Position numbers and translations under genes: made by a program. Below are positions 1 to 6,516 of a stretch of 9,712 nucleotides of DNA, one piece after another. Numbering within the stretch: position 1 is the stretch's first letter; every line of letters starts with the position of its first letter. The stretch spans positions 1-9,712 of the forward strand of contig QIHV01000057.1 of the NCBI GenBank assembly GCA_003229135.1, in the 5' to 3' direction. Origin of the DNA: Candidatus Kaiserbacteria bacterium. GTDB lineage: Bacteria > Patescibacteriota > Minisyncoccia > Phycocordibacterales > Phycocordibacteraceae. The notes beneath the pieces were generated by a model that was not told where the DNA came from, made no database searches, and was given only the letters and a program-made list of their open reading frames with translations.

Positions 1-318
1 AAGATTCCGTCGATTGAGAACGGCCGCGTTCGGCTCATGGCTGTCGCATTTCTCGTGCGAACGGCAAGTAGTATCGTTGAGTCGTATGCTCGTGATGTTG
101 GTGCTTCGCTTGCTGGTCCAGAGTGGCTTTGGGTCGCCAATGTGGGTATGGACATCGGAAATAATCCATTAGTTGCCCTTGCTCAGCTTCTTCCCATTAA
201 AAGCGATGCAGACTTTTACACTATTAAAAACGTTTCAGGTCGAATTGATCTCCATGTGGCATGGGGCCAACCGGCATGGTCTTCCGACTGTTGCTTTCTC
301 CTCGTAGCCCCGATGTAA
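1..318 (+). CDS. Hypothetical protein, C-terminal fragment (5' end outside window)
   Basis: The frame is open from the first base and ends at TAA 316-318, so this is the last ~105 residues of a longer gene. An ATG at 37 is possible, but nothing before it looks like a start signal and the frame runs on upstream. The visible part has no signal peptide or long membrane segment. It is rich in small and hydrophobic residues, with two adjacent cysteines near the end (SSDCCFLLVAPM). I recognise no family. The last codons and the stop lie inside the terminator hairpin at 304-335, so the transcript ends immediately after the coding region. The frame is convincing because it is open throughout and meets a terminator exactly at its end; function is unknown. 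Confidence 0.6.
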   Translation, partial: KIPSIENGRVRLMAVAFLVRTASSIVESYARDVGASLAGPEWLWVANVGMDIGNNPLVALAQLLPIKSDADFYTIKNVSGRIDLHVAWGQPAWSSDCCFLLVAPM

Positions 319-335
319 TTTGGGGTTACTTTTTT
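304..335 (+). terminator. Rho-independent terminator overlapping the upstream stop codon
   Basis: Arms gtagcccc (304-311) and ggggttac (322-329) pair over 8 bp with one G-U pair, around a 10-nt loop, followed by six T (330-335). The TAA stop of the upstream gene (316-318) lies in the loop. The T-run directly abuts the TTGACG element upstream of efp. Confidence 0.75.
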
Positions 336-336
336 C

Positions 337-365
337 TTGACGAAAAGTATAATTTTACGCAAAAT
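337..365 (+). promoter_or_regulatory. Probable efp promoter
   Basis: TTGACG (337-342, one mismatch to the -35 consensus) is followed after 17 nt by CAAAAT (360-365, 4/6 match to -10), which would start transcription almost at the ATG at 375. An alternative is the perfect TATAAT at 348-353, giving a leader of about 15 nt but only a poor -35. Both readings give a very short leader, and no Shine-Dalgarno sequence precedes the ATG. The sequence cannot decide which hexamer is used. Confidence 0.4.
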
Positions 366-374
366 TAGATCACT

Positions 375-935
375 ATGAGTTCACCATCCGAAATCAAGAA
401 AGGTATCGTCATTTTGCAAAATGGCGAACCATGGGTCGTTACTGAGTTTCAGCACATTAATCCGGGCAAAGGCGCGGCGTTTGTGCGTACACGTATTAAA
501 AATCTCAAAAGCGGGCGGACGCTTGAACAGACATATAAAGTCTCGGAAACGATTGATATCGTCGAAGTCGAATATCGGAATATGCAGTATTTGTATCATG
601 ATGCAACGGGGTACACATTTATGGATAATGTAACGTATGAACAATCTACAATGGACGAGAGTGTCATCGGCGATCAGGAGAAGTATTTAAAAGAAGGGCT
701 TGAGGTTACACTTACAATGTACGACAATTGTCCGATTGCGCTTCAATTGCCACGCAAGATGAAATTTAAAATTATGGAAACCGTACCAGCTGTTAAAGGC
801 GATACGGCGAGTGGAAACGTAACGAAAGAGGCAAAAGTGGATGCAGGGTTTATCGTCCATGTGCCGATCTTTCTCAAAGAAGGCGAGGATATTATTATCA
901 ATACGGATACGGGTACATATGTGGAACGAGCTTGA
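375..935 (+). CDS. efp: Translation elongation factor P
   Basis: EF-P binds between the P and E sites of the ribosome and relieves stalling at consecutive prolines. The 186-residue length is typical. Residues 1-63 form the KOW-like N-terminal domain, with the loop NPGKGAAFVR placing Lys32 at the tip; this is the position modified (for example by beta-lysylation) in many bacteria. Two OB-fold domains follow. The C-terminal part carries the family signature 'KEAKVDAGFIVHVPIFLKEG' (about residues 152-171). No EF-P modification enzyme is visible in this window, so Lys32 may be bare or modified by something encoded elsewhere. The gene has its own probable promoter, stands alone between two terminators, and ends at TGA 933-935. 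The start is the first ATG and matches the family's N-terminus; no Shine-Dalgarno sequence is seen. Confidence 0.97.
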   Translation: MSSPSEIKKGIVILQNGEPWVVTEFQHINPGKGAAFVRTRIKNLKSGRTLEQTYKVSETIDIVEVEYRNMQYLYHDATGYTFMDNVTYEQSTMDESVIGDQEKYLKEGLEVTLTMYDNCPIALQLPRKMKFKIMETVPAVKGDTASGNVTKEAKVDAGFIVHVPIFLKEGEDIIINTDTGTYVERA

Positions 936-952
936 AGCATGAGGTTTCATAA

Positions 953-985
953 AATAAATATCCCGATAGTATCGGGATATTTATT
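953..985. terminator. Bidirectional palindromic terminator between convergent genes
   Basis: Perfect 16-bp inverted repeat: aataaatatcccgata (953-968), one central g (969), and tatcgggatatttatt (970-985). The GC core is flanked by A/T tracts on both sides, so each strand sees a hairpin followed by a T-rich stretch. It ends efp (+) and the convergent exported-protein gene (-, stop at 1013-1015). Confidence 0.85.
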
Positions 986-1012
986 ATTTACGTATGTTCT
1001 CTCATTTTACGC

Positions 1013-2416
1013 TTACGGTGTAACTGTGATTGTATTTGACGCTTCGTATTTTCCTCCGACAAATGTGAAAGCGGTAATTGTTTCTGGAACGTTTACTTGA
1101 AGAGTTACTGAACAGGAAGACTGGGAGCACTTCGCAAGCGTCCTATTTTGCAAGGTTGTCCCATCCTGGATCCATGTTTGGCCGATTGTTTCTCCGCTTG
1201 GTCCCGTGACCGATATTTTGGTCTGGTTCGCAGCTGGATGGCCAGTAATGGCGAGGATGGGTTTTGGTACGTTGCCGACGAGAACATTGACCTGCACTGG
1301 AGATGAGAAATATGTTTGGTTATTACTTACGACCTGTCCGTAAAAGCTCGTTGTGCGGTACAGGACAGATGATCCCGAGCATTCTTTAGTGGTGCAACTT
1401 CTCCAGAGAACCGGTGTTGGTACGCCTGGGATAATCGCATAGATTTTGTGACTTTTTACAATTCCTGTTCCCGTATATTTGGATGTGTAGCTAGTTCGGC
1501 TACCCATAGGGAGCGTAAGCGGGCTGGCGGAGATTTGCATATTTGCAAAGTTATTGGGAGCGGAGACCGTAAGGATCGGCTGTTTCGCCGTCGGGATCTC
1601 AAATGTCGTTCCAGCCGAGTCCGTGGCGCGTGTTGTGTACGTTTCGGTCATTGGTTCTGTGGAGATGTTTAAGTCTCCAGCGCAGGTCATTGAGTTCAAA
1701 CAGACTTCAACGGGCCACGGTTGGGACGCTGTACGAATTTCGATTCTCGTAATCGGAAGGTTGCTATGGGAAACTTTTGCCTGAATGTGGACTATTTGAT
1801 GTAGGACTGCATGAGATGTGCTCAGGGTCATGCTTATCGTCGCAGGGTTCACGTTTGGATGGATTGATGTCTCTGGTGCGGTCGGAACCTGATAGGAATT
1901 TGGTCGGATATTGTCATCTGGACGCGTTATGGCGGATTCCATCGTGACGGCATATTGTGATGCACGATTGATTTGATTTCCAATGATGTAGTTCACAAAA
2001 AAAGCGTCGGGAATATCAATGATATGTTTGTTCCAATTTGCGCCGTAGAGTTGGGCCGCTACGTCCTCAGTTGTAATCCAGTGCAGGACGCCATACCGCG
2101 AGACAGCATACACGTGCGGGCTTGTCGTTGTTTTTATAAGCTTTGCTCCAGGTCTCATTGTTACATTTCCACCGAGAGGAATCGTCGCGAGTTGGGCATC
2201 GGAGATGTGGCCGACCTGTGAGTAATCTGGATACCAGCTTTTGTATACGGCTTCGGTTGTAAAGACATATCGTTTGCCGTTAGGGGCATTATAATAGACG
2301 GCCGGTCCAGATCCTTTGATGAGATTATCCTTCGGTTGGGCATGTACGACTGGTGTGGCGAATATAAGCAAACCGGCGATCACTACTGCGGGCGTAAAAA
2401 AGTATATGTGTGACAT
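1013..2416 (-). CDS. Secreted protein: tandem LIK/VYY/TTE repeats plus three cysteine-pair beta modules
   Basis: A 467-residue exported protein. Residues 1-26 look like a signal peptide with a hydrophobic stretch (TPAVVIAGLLIFATPVV) and a likely cut after VHA. Residues 32-85 and 93-149 are two divergent copies of a ~55-residue repeat sharing LIK, VY and a TTE core. I associate this repeat with exported proteins of Patescibacteria; it has no function known to me. The remainder, about 190-467, is Ser/Thr-rich and beta-like. It contains three short cysteine pairs, C239/C245, C341/C346 and C430/C435, which are the only cysteines after this start and suggest disulfides in Ig-like modules. A cell-surface or adhesive role is inference. 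The start is uncertain: ATG 2416 is preferred, but its n-region has no Lys/Arg. An in-frame TTG at 2467 would add 17 residues containing several Arg/Lys and three Cys. Confidence 0.85.
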   Translation of the reverse strand: MSHIYFFTPAVVIAGLLIFATPVVHAQPKDNLIKGSGPAVYYNAPNGKRYVFTTEAVYKSWYPDYSQVGHISDAQLATIPLGGNVTMRPGAKLIKTTTSPHVYAVSRYGVLHWITTEDVAAQLYGANWNKHIIDIPDAFFVNYIIGNQINRASQYAVTMESAITRPDDNIRPNSYQVPTAPETSIHPNVNPATISMTLSTSHAVLHQIVHIQAKVSHSNLPITRIEIRTASQPWPVEVCLNSMTCAGDLNISTEPMTETYTTRATDSAGTTFEIPTAKQPILTVSAPNNFANMQISASPLTLPMGSRTSYTSKYTGTGIVKSHKIYAIIPGVPTPVLWRSCTTKECSGSSVLYRTTSFYGQVVSNNQTYFSSPVQVNVLVGNVPKPILAITGHPAANQTKISVTGPSGETIGQTWIQDGTTLQNRTLAKCSQSSCSVTLQVNVPETITAFTFVGGKYEASNTITVTP

Positions 2417-2438
2417 ATCAGAGTAGCATACACTAAAA

Positions 2439-2467
2439 AATACACGTCGACAGCATGTTTTTCTCAA
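2439..2467 (-). promoter_or_regulatory. Candidate promoter of the exported-protein gene
   Basis: On the - strand, TTGAGA (2462-2467, 5/6 to -35) is followed after exactly 17 nt by TGTATT (2439-2444, 4/6 to -10). Transcription would begin near 2432, about 16 nt before ATG 2416. If real, it argues against the TTG start at 2467, which coincides with the -35 element. Confidence 0.35.
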
Positions 2468-2507
2468 GCTATTTTTTTTAAGGTGTATCTCTGATGGATT
2501 GTTGTTG

Positions 2508-2551
2508 AAAAATAATCAATTGAAGGCGGTGTACACAAAGAATACACCGCC
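2508..2551 (-). terminator. Probable terminator of the zinc-ribbon gene
   Basis: Perfect 9-bp inverted repeat ggcggtgta (2525-2533) / tacaccgcc (2543-2551) with a 9-nt loop, 18 bp beyond the zinc-ribbon stop. On the - strand the stem is followed by a T-rich but interrupted stretch, with five consecutive T (2508-2512) only after 12 nt. The stem is strong and the T-tract poor, so termination may be partial. Confidence 0.5.
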
Positions 2552-2569
2552 CTGCAACTGAATACGTTA

Positions 2570-2770
2570 CTACCCGATATATTTCCAAACGTCCTCATCT
2601 GGCTTTTTAGGTCCATTTTCAGTACCCGCAAAACAGAGAGGGCAAGGCATAAAAAGTACACCTTGCTCAATATGTTTCGGAAGGAATTCAATGATAAGAT
2701 CGCACACGATGCACTGATACGTACCAACTTTCGGTACCTTCTCTCCAACTTTATAAAGTTCATCCTCCAT
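2570..2770 (-). CDS. Small zinc-ribbon protein
   Basis: A 66-residue protein with two CxxC knuckles, C20-IV-C23 and C43-PL-C46, separated by 19 residues. This is the layout of a single rubredoxin-like zinc (or iron) ribbon. The N-terminus (MEDELYKVGEKVPKVGTYQC) and C-terminus (GTENGPKKPDEDVWKYIG) match the style of small conserved Patescibacteria proteins of unknown function. It has no signal peptide or membrane segment, so it is probably cytoplasmic. The reading frame is chosen because the four cysteines are arranged exactly as a ribbon; an overlapping 99-codon frame on the same strand has no such logic. It ends at TAG 2570-2572 and is divergent from the HxlR regulator with 145 bp between starts, which makes it a possible target of that regulator. 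No Shine-Dalgarno sequence is evident. Confidence 0.85.
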   Translation of the reverse strand: MEDELYKVGEKVPKVGTYQCIVCDLIIEFLPKHIEQGVLFMPCPLCFAGTENGPKKPDEDVWKYIG

Positions 2771-2825
2771 AGTTTTATTTTGTTACTGCTTCTTTATCGT
2801 TTCATAATTTGTCTCATAGACTGTT

Positions 2826-2845
2826 AAGGTTGTCACCCCGACCTT
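2826..2845. other. Small GC-rich dyad in the divergent regulatory region
   Basis: AAGGTTG (2826-2832) and CGACCTT (2839-2845) form a 7-bp stem with one T-G pair and a 6-nt loop, followed by TT on the + strand (2846-2847). No upstream + gene needs a terminator here. It may be a second operator, or a leader hairpin of the - strand zinc-ribbon mRNA. The rest of 2771-2915 is AT-rich. Confidence 0.3.
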
Positions 2846-2879
2846 TTGTCTTATATGAGTTTATTACTGATATTTTATC

Positions 2880-2896
2880 TTGTAAAGTAGTTACAA
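2880..2896. promoter_or_regulatory. Probable operator for the HxlR-family regulator (perfect dyad)
   Basis: TTGTAA (2880-2885), 5-nt spacer agtag, TTACAA (2891-2896): a perfect 6-bp dyad spanning 17 bp, 20 bp before the regulator ATG. The size and symmetry suit a dimeric winged-helix protein, and HxlR-family proteins commonly bind such dyads upstream of their own or a divergent gene. The assignment is by position and symmetry only. Confidence 0.5.
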
Positions 2897-2908
2897 AAAG
2901 TATAGTAT
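2880..2908 (+). promoter_or_regulatory. Candidate hxlR-type gene promoter overlapping the dyad
   Basis: TTGTAA (2880-2885) could be a -35, with TAGTAT (2903-2908) as -10 at 17-nt spacing. Transcription would then start at or within a base or two of the ATG (2916), giving a leaderless mRNA. An alternative is TTGTCA (2830-2835) with TATATG (2852-2857), giving a ~50-nt leader. In the first reading the operator covers the -35, consistent with autorepression. Confidence 0.35.
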
Positions 2909-2915
2909 AAATTTA

Positions 2916-3236
2916 ATGAATAAATATGAGAAAAAAAAGATTGTTTGTCCTGTTGAGATCACACTGGGCGTTATTGGAAAAAAGTGGACGGTCCTCATCA
3001 TCAGAGACCTATTGGAGGGTAAAAAACGATTTGGTGAGCTTTTACGCTCACTTTCTGGAATAAGTCCGCGCACGCTTTCTGCAAGACTAAGTGAGCTGGA
3101 AAAGTATGGGGTAATAAAAAAGAAAGTGTATCCAGTTATTCCATTAAAAGTTGAATATCGTTTAGATCAAAAAGGATACGCGCTTCGGCATATTTTAGAG
3201 CAAATGAGGGAATGGGGCACTCATCATCGTATATGA
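2916..3236 (+). CDS. HxlR-family winged-helix transcriptional regulator
   Basis: A 106-residue protein matching the MarR/HxlR-type winged-helix family over its whole length. Cys11-Pro-Val-Glu opens the domain, followed by LGVIGKKWTVLIIRDLLEG, KRFGELLRSLSGISPRTLSARL (recognition-helix region, about 36-57) and LEKYGVIKKKVYPVIPLKVEYRLDQKG (wing). Cys11 is the only cysteine and sits at the conserved N-terminal position that acts as a redox or electrophile sensor in YodB/HypR/QorR-type members. A sensing role here is inference. It acts as a cytoplasmic DNA-binding dimer. The dyad at 2880-2896 is its likely operator, and the divergent zinc-ribbon gene is the likeliest target besides itself. Stop is TGA 3234-3236. 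The next 135 bp up to the epimerase contain no gene and only a weak 5-bp hairpin, so no clear terminator. Confidence 0.92.
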   Translation: MNKYEKKKIVCPVEITLGVIGKKWTVLIIRDLLEGKKRFGELLRSLSGISPRTLSARLSELEKYGVIKKKVYPVIPLKVEYRLDQKGYALRHILEQMREWGTHHRI

Positions 3237-3371
3237 TATGAATCTAGATGCTGGTATTGTTCATCTGCAGATATGCTGTTACTGCTTCTGTATAAATGAT
3301 TGTTAAAACTTTATAGATATTCCTGTGGTTGTAGTAAACATTAAATTGGCACACAAACTAAGTAGTTTCTT

Positions 3372-4373
3372 ATGAACAAAAAAAAGAAAAAAGTGATTGT
3401 AACGGGTGCAGCGGGATTCATTGGTTTTCATCTTTCCCTTGAACTTCTCAATCAAGGATGGAATGTTGTTGGTATTGATATGTTGACGGACTATTATGAT
3501 CCGCGTATCAAACAAAAGCGTCTAGCAATCTTGAAGAAGTATCCCGCGTTTCGTTTTTATAAAGTTAACATTGCGAGGTATTCGGCACTTGAGAAAGTTT
3601 TTAAGATAGAAAAGCCAGATGAGATTGTACATTTAGCCGCGCAAGCGGGAGTGCGCTACTCGCTTAGTAATCCGTGGACCTATATTGAGTCGAATGAGCT
3701 CGGCACATTGAATGTTTTTGAAGCAGCACACCGTCTTAAAATTCCTCGTGTTCTCTACGCTTCTTCAAGCTCAGTGTATGGTACAAATGAAAAGTCTCCT
3801 ATGAGTGAAGGTGATCGTACGGATAGGCAAATTTCAGTGTACGCCGCGACTAAAAAAGCAAACGAAGCGCTTGCTCACTCTTATAATAATCTTTATGGCA
3901 TCGAAACAATTGGTCTGCGCTTCTTTACGGTCTATGGTACGTGGGGGCGCCCAGACCTTGCTCTTTTTAAATTTGTTAAGAATATACTCGCTGGGAAACC
4001 GATTGATGTGTATAACCGCGGAAAGATGAAACGAAGCTTCACACATATATCAGATATCATTGCAGGTATCGTAGCTATTCTTAAACAGAGCCCTCATGGT
4101 CGTGTTACGATCTACAATCTTGGTGGCGCTGAGGCCGTGTCGCTCCTTGATTTCATTGAGCTCATTGAACAAGAAGTTGGGAAGAAAGCAAAGAAAAATC
4201 TCATGCCAATGCAGCAGGGAGATGTCCGAGAGACAATTGCTGATTATTCAAAAGCTCATAATGAGTTGGGGTTTGTACCTAAGATGCCACTGCGTAAAGG
4301 TATTGCGGAATTTGTGAGTTGGTTTCTAGAAAATAAAAATTTTCTAAGTACGCTTAAGGAGCCAAAGCAATGA
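3372..4373 (+). CDS. NAD-dependent nucleotide-sugar epimerase, probable UDP-glucuronate 4-epimerase
   Basis: An extended short-chain dehydrogenase/reductase of 333 residues. The NAD-binding glycine motif TGAAGFIG is at 11-18, the catalytic serine region SSSSVYG at 131-137, and the catalytic pair Y157-x3-K161 (YAATK). The stretch MLTDYYDPRIKQKR (37-50) and RFFTVYGTWGRPDLALFKF (183-201) are hallmarks of the UDP-glucuronate 4-epimerase branch (typically DN.NDYYD and RFFTVYGPWGRPDMA), so the expected reaction is UDP-GlcA to UDP-GalA. A UDP-glucose/GlcNAc 4-epimerase or dehydratase is less likely. It heads the glycan cluster and overlaps the next gene by ATGA (4370-4373). No Shine-Dalgarno sequence precedes the ATG. 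The first codons include A8 (3378-3385), a slippage-prone run. No UDP-glucose dehydrogenase, which would make the substrate, lies in the window. Confidence 0.93.
   Translation: MNKKKKKVIVTGAAGFIGFHLSLELLNQGWNVVGIDMLTDYYDPRIKQKRLAILKKYPAFRFYKVNIARYSALEKVFKIEKPDEIVHLAAQAGVRYSLSNPWTYIESNELGTLNVFEAAHRLKIPRVLYASSSSVYGTNEKSPMSEGDRTDRQISVYAATKKANEALAHSYNNLYGIETIGLRFFTVYGTWGRPDLALFKFVKNILAGKPIDVYNRGKMKRSFTHISDIIAGIVAILKQSPHGRVTIYNLGGAEAVSLLDFIELIEQEVGKKAKKNLMPMQQGDVRETIADYSKAHNELGFVPKMPLRKGIAEFVSWFLENKNFLSTLKEPKQ
4356..4361 (+). promoter_or_regulatory. Strong Shine-Dalgarno for the first GT4 gene, inside the epimerase gene
   Basis: AAGGAG with an 8-nt spacer to ATG 4370. It is the only clear Shine-Dalgarno sequence I found in the window, at an internal, translationally coupled start. 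Confidence 0.65.
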
Positions 4374-5446
4374 AACTTCTTATTGTTACCCAAATAGTGG
4401 ACACGCAAGATCCCGTGCTGGGTTTTTTTGTGCGGTGGATAGAAGAGTTTTCCAAGCACACTGAAGAGGTAACGGTCATTTGCCTCAAGAAAGGCGTCTA
4501 TACGCTTCCGAAAAATGTACGAGTATTTTCACTTGGCAAGGAGCGCGCTCCAAGTATGCAGGCACACTTCGCGCACTTTGCGCGACGCCTTATCTACACA
4601 TTCCGCTTTCTCAACCTTGTATGGCGCGAGCGTACGCATTACGACAGTGTCTTTGTGCATATGAACCCGGGATATGTAGTGCTCGCTGGTGGGTTATGGC
4701 GGCTCACTGGAAAACGTATTTCTTTGTGGTATACGCATAAAAGCGTTACGCTAACCCTACGTGTGGCAGCATTTTCTGCACACACTATTTTTACTGCATC
4801 GCGTGAAAGCTTCCGTCTCACGAGTAAAAAAGTTCGCGTGGTCGGGCACGGTATTGATGTCAACCAATTTATAGCTCCTATAAATTCTTTTCATACACCA
4901 ACTCGAATTATAAGTGTTGGACGCATCACCCCAATCAAGAATCTTGATATTCTCATTGAGGCAGCCGCATTTCTCCGCGCTGATGGATTTAAAATAGAAG
5001 TTACATTAATTGGGTCTCCAGCAAAACCAACAGATGAAGTGTATCTTGATTCATTGAAACATCTCGCGAAAAATCATGGGATATCTGGCAGAGTTCATTT
5101 TGTAGGAAGTATTCCACACGAACAGATGCCCGAATTTCTTCGTGATTTTGATATTGCTGTGAATTTATCTCCAACTGGTGGTATGGATAAGGTAGTGCTT
5201 GAATCTATGGCAGCAGGTCTTCTTGTATTTGTATCAAATAAAACATTTATAAATCTGTTCACCGATATGGTAGATAATTTAATATTTAAGGAATGTGACG
5301 CACGAGACTGTGCTGATAAGATTGAGCGAGTTCTTTCAAGTGATACTTGTAGTGAATATCTCCTGCGTGAACAATTAATACAGAATGTAAGAAAAATGAG
5401 TATTGAAAATGTAGTGAGTAATATTATATCTGAAATACAGCAATGA
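4370..5446 (+). CDS. GT4-type glycosyltransferase (GT-B fold)
   Basis: A 358-residue GT-B enzyme that would transfer a sugar from a nucleotide-sugar donor to a cell-surface glycan precursor at the inner face of the membrane. The N-terminal Rossmann domain (1-~160) begins MKLLIVTQIVDTQDPVLGFF. The second domain starts near 'VVGHGIDVNQF' and includes ISVGRITPIKNLDILIEAA (181-199) and SPTGGMDKVVLESMAAG (267-283). In the usual GT4 E-x7-E motif the first Glu is replaced by Gly270 while Glu278 is kept. I recognise TG(S/G)xDKVVLE as a regular variant, so this need not mean inactivity. Start and stop both sit in ATGA overlaps (4370-4373 and 5443-5446), so it is translationally coupled to both neighbours. 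GC is near 50% up to ~4860 and about one third after it. Donor and acceptor are unknown. Confidence 0.92.
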   Translation: MKLLIVTQIVDTQDPVLGFFVRWIEEFSKHTEEVTVICLKKGVYTLPKNVRVFSLGKERAPSMQAHFAHFARRLIYTFRFLNLVWRERTHYDSVFVHMNPGYVVLAGGLWRLTGKRISLWYTHKSVTLTLRVAAFSAHTIFTASRESFRLTSKKVRVVGHGIDVNQFIAPINSFHTPTRIISVGRITPIKNLDILIEAAAFLRADGFKIEVTLIGSPAKPTDEVYLDSLKHLAKNHGISGRVHFVGSIPHEQMPEFLRDFDIAVNLSPTGGMDKVVLESMAAGLLVFVSNKTFINLFTDMVDNLIFKECDARDCADKIERVLSSDTCSEYLLREQLIQNVRKMSIENVVSNIISEIQQ

Positions 5447-6516
5447 AACACATATTATTTTTTGGTATTTTTAATCCAGAGTATGCGCGTACGCGCATAC
5501 TTACTGAAGGATTTACTGCGCTTGGATACGAAATTGTTTTGTGCAATGTCAGCCCGCGCGCCCTACCGGGCGCGCGCAAGTATTGGGCGCTCTTTCAGCG
5601 AGGAAGGTCACTTCGCCACATACACTTTGACCATGTGTTTGTGCTTTTCCCAGGGCATACTGTTGTGTGGCTTGCACGCCTTCTTTTTGGGGACCGCATT
5701 ATTTTTGATGCGTTCGTTTCGCTCTTTGATTCAAATGTACACGACCGTGCTCTCTACTCAGTGCATTCTTTTCGCGCTTACCATGACCGTTTCCTTGATT
5801 GGTTTTCGTGTACTCTTGCACGCAAAGTACTCGTTGATACCAATACGCATCGTCACTATTTTATAGAACATGTCGGTGTGCCAGAGAAAAAACTTATAAC
5901 GGTGCCAGTTGGCGCGGCAGGCGCATGGTTTATGGCAGGAGATCAGTTACAAATTCAAGAGCATGCCGCAAAGCCATTTTTTGTCGGATTTTATGGTTCA
6001 TATATTCCACTTCATGGCGTACCAGTCATAGTGCAAGCGGCAAAAATACTCACAGAAGAGAATATTCAATTCCGCCTCATCGGCAGTGGGCAAGAATACA
6101 CTGCAGTACGGCTACTTGCGAAAAAGCTTGGAGATATACCAAACATTAAATTCCTTAATAATGCGATGTCGCGTGAGAAGCTTATTGAGAATATGCGCGA
6201 AGCGGATATATGTCTCGGTATTTTCGGCACTACAAAAAAAGCAACGCGCGTGGTGCCAAATAAAGTATACGAATGTGCTGCACTCGGGAAGCCAATCATC
6301 ACCGCCGACACACCGGGCATTCGCGAAGTCTTTACCGACCAAGAAAATATCTTTCTGGTGCCACGCTCATCAGCGCAAGCACTCGCTCAAGCCATTCTAA
6401 AGCTCGCTGCTGATGCAACTCTGCGAGAGCGTCTTGGTGCCGCCGCGCGTAGGCAAATGCAGAAACACTACACGCCAGAATACCTTGTCAAACAGATGCT
6501 CAATAGTCTGTCGTAA
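5443..6516 (+). CDS. GT4-type glycosyltransferase (GT-B fold)
   Basis: A 357-residue glycosyltransferase related to GT4 and the second in the coupled series. The N-terminal domain (1-~160) carries a hydrophobic patch (VVWLARLLF, 74-82) but no signal peptide. The C-terminal domain has VGFYGSYIPLHGVPVIVQAA (181-200), the usual first strand and loop of the nucleotide-sugar domain, then RLIGSGQ, and KATRVVPNKVYECAALGKP (266-284), where Lys274 and Glu277 correspond to the donor-binding region of this subfamily. The first Glu of E-x7-E is absent, as is common in PNK-type members. The gene starts in an ATGA overlap with no Shine-Dalgarno sequence, so it probably depends on coupling. A 9-bp GC-only hairpin lies in codons 38-45. 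It ends at TAA 6514-6516, just before a T8 run and the next promoter. Donor and acceptor are unknown. Confidence 0.9.
   Translation: MKHILFFGIFNPEYARTRILTEGFTALGYEIVLCNVSPRALPGARKYWALFQRGRSLRHIHFDHVFVLFPGHTVVWLARLLFGDRIIFDAFVSLFDSNVHDRALYSVHSFRAYHDRFLDWFSCTLARKVLVDTNTHRHYFIEHVGVPEKKLITVPVGAAGAWFMAGDQLQIQEHAAKPFFVGFYGSYIPLHGVPVIVQAAKILTEENIQFRLIGSGQEYTAVRLLAKKLGDIPNIKFLNNAMSREKLIENMREADICLGIFGTTKKATRVVPNKVYECAALGKPIITADTPGIREVFTDQENIFLVPRSSAQALAQAILKLAADATLRERLGAAARRQMQKHYTPEYLVKQMLNSLS
5555..5576 (+). repeat. Very stable GC hairpin inside the second GT4 gene
   Basis: CGCGCGCCC (5555-5563), loop TACC, GGGCGCGCG (5568-5576): a perfect, all-GC 9-bp stem with a tetraloop, about 112 nt after the start codon. 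No T-tract follows, so it is not a terminator. It encodes SPRALPGAR, so it may simply reflect codon choice, or it could slow ribosomes. Confidence 0.7.

Noticed and set aside
2417..2467. TTG start at 2467 for the exported protein (17 extra residues)
   Set aside because: No Shine-Dalgarno sequence, and the codon coincides with a good -35 element; ATG 2416 opens directly on the hydrophobic stretch. Not fully excluded, because the extension would supply basic residues to the signal peptide.
2464..2763. 99-codon open frame on the - strand overlapping the zinc-ribbon gene
   Set aside because: It overlaps the four-cysteine ribbon protein in another frame, lacks any recognisable motif, and crosses the terminator hairpin at 2525-2551.
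3246..3266. AGATG/CATCT hairpin after the regulator gene as a terminator
   Set aside because: Only 5 bp with an 11-nt loop and no T-tract.
2781..3289. 13-base direct repeat tgttactgcttct at 2781-2793 and 3277-3289, flanking the regulator gene
   Set aside because: A 13-mer match somewhere in a window of this size is expected by chance about once; no target duplication or inverted ends support a mobile element.
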